A stretch of DNA of 64,000 nt from Salinisphaera sp. LB1 (GTDB taxonomy: Bacteria; Pseudomonadota; Gammaproteobacteria; Nevskiales; Salinisphaeraceae): the NCBI RefSeq assembly GCF_003177035.1, contig NZ_CP029488.1:2232001-2296000 (forward strand), given 5' to 3'. Position 1 is the stretch's first letter. The number at the start of each line of letters is the position of its first letter. Of this stretch, positions 63,849 to 64,000 are shown one piece after another. A model generated the notes under the pieces. That model was not told where the DNA came from. It did no database searches and worked only from the letters and a program-made list of their open reading frames with translations. Both the position numbers and the translations under genes were made by a program.

Positions 63849-64000
63849 ATGACGATCGGCGACGGCACGACGTTGCTCGATATCGACCATGTGCATGTGT
63901 TTGTGGCCGATTGTGCTGCCGCGCGCCAGTGGTATGCACGCGTGCTCGGGTTGACGCCGGTGCCGGAGCTCGAGTTCTGGGCGCGCGAGGGCGGCCCGCT
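63849..64000 (+). CDS. VOC (glyoxalase/bleomycin resistance) family protein, N-terminal part
   Basis: 51 residues before the window ends, beginning four bases after the dut stop. L-D-I-D-H-V-H-V-F-V-A-D and A-R-Q-W-Y-A-R-V-L-G-L-T-P match the first beta-alpha-beta unit of the VOC superfamily, including the first metal histidine. Which enzyme it is cannot be told from this part. Confidence 0.75.
   Translation, partial: MTIGDGTTLLDIDHVHVFVADCAAARQWYARVLGLTPVPELEFWAREGGP

Overview
The window is a GC-rich chromosomal stretch of a free-living gammaproteobacterium. The evidence is the lptD-surA-pdxA-rsmA cluster, AmgK/MurU cell-wall recycling genes, an E. coli-type LexA gene with its own SOS box, RadC-CoaBC-Dut, MutM and L28/L33. 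A ProP-type osmolyte transporter and a fatty acyl reductase that looks like the two-domain Marinobacter enzyme suggest a marine or halophilic lineage, Salinisphaera-like. That genus guess is inference from gene content, not a database match. No tRNA, rRNA, CRISPR array, prophage or intact insertion sequence was seen.

Layout. 0-4 kb: tail of a ketopantoate reductase gene, a histone-deacetylase-like/acetyltransferase pair that looks polyamine related, and a DUF2256-cryptochrome DASH pair. 4-9.2 kb: OhrR-type regulator, luciferase-like oxidoreductase, small membrane and glycine-zipper proteins, an M23 peptidase, and a ZIP-family protein behind a clear Zur-type operator. 9.2-14.3 kb: tripartite Emr-type efflux operon with a divergent TetR regulator, a TTGACA promoter and two palindromic operators. 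14.4-22.9 kb: Sel1/SH3 envelope protein, two SDRs, SlyD, OsmC, ProP, CoA-transferase plus GST. 22.9-25.4 kb: a decayed PAS sensor gene beside an intact FixJ-like regulator, then three small stress-type genes.

25.5-34.5 kb: an unknown 344-residue protein, divergent speE/speA, apaH, a polytopic membrane protein, and a membrane protein with a possible degenerate EAL-like region. 33.7-41 kb: lptD-surA-pdxA-rsmA on the minus strand, diverging from amgK-murU. 41-46 kb: two lipoproteins (DUF4398-like and OmpA type), lexA, and folE2 followed by tandem decayed copies of its own 3' end. 46-52.9 kb: fatty acyl reductase, DAHP synthase, chemoreceptor, SDR and DUF1232. 53-59.6 kb: FMN-binding glutamate synthase-like protein, mutM, and a four-gene Gld-like ABC/DUF4340 operon. 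59.7-64 kb: rpmB-rpmG split by a 272-bp inverted-repeat (MITE-like) insertion, a beta-barrel protein, radC, coaBC, dut and the start of a VOC protein.

Functional themes are polyamines (speA, speE, acetylpolyamine-type hydrolase and acetyltransferase), envelope biogenesis and recycling (lptD, surA, amgK, murU, M23 peptidase), and oxidative, osmotic or UV stress (OhrR, OsmC, ProP, CRY-DASH, CsbD, LexA, MutM). The observations most worth following are the MITE-like insertion in the ribosomal protein operon, the repeated folE2 tails, the Zur box before a ZIP protein with altered metal motifs, the efflux operator pair, and several long palindromes without a U-tract at convergent gene ends.
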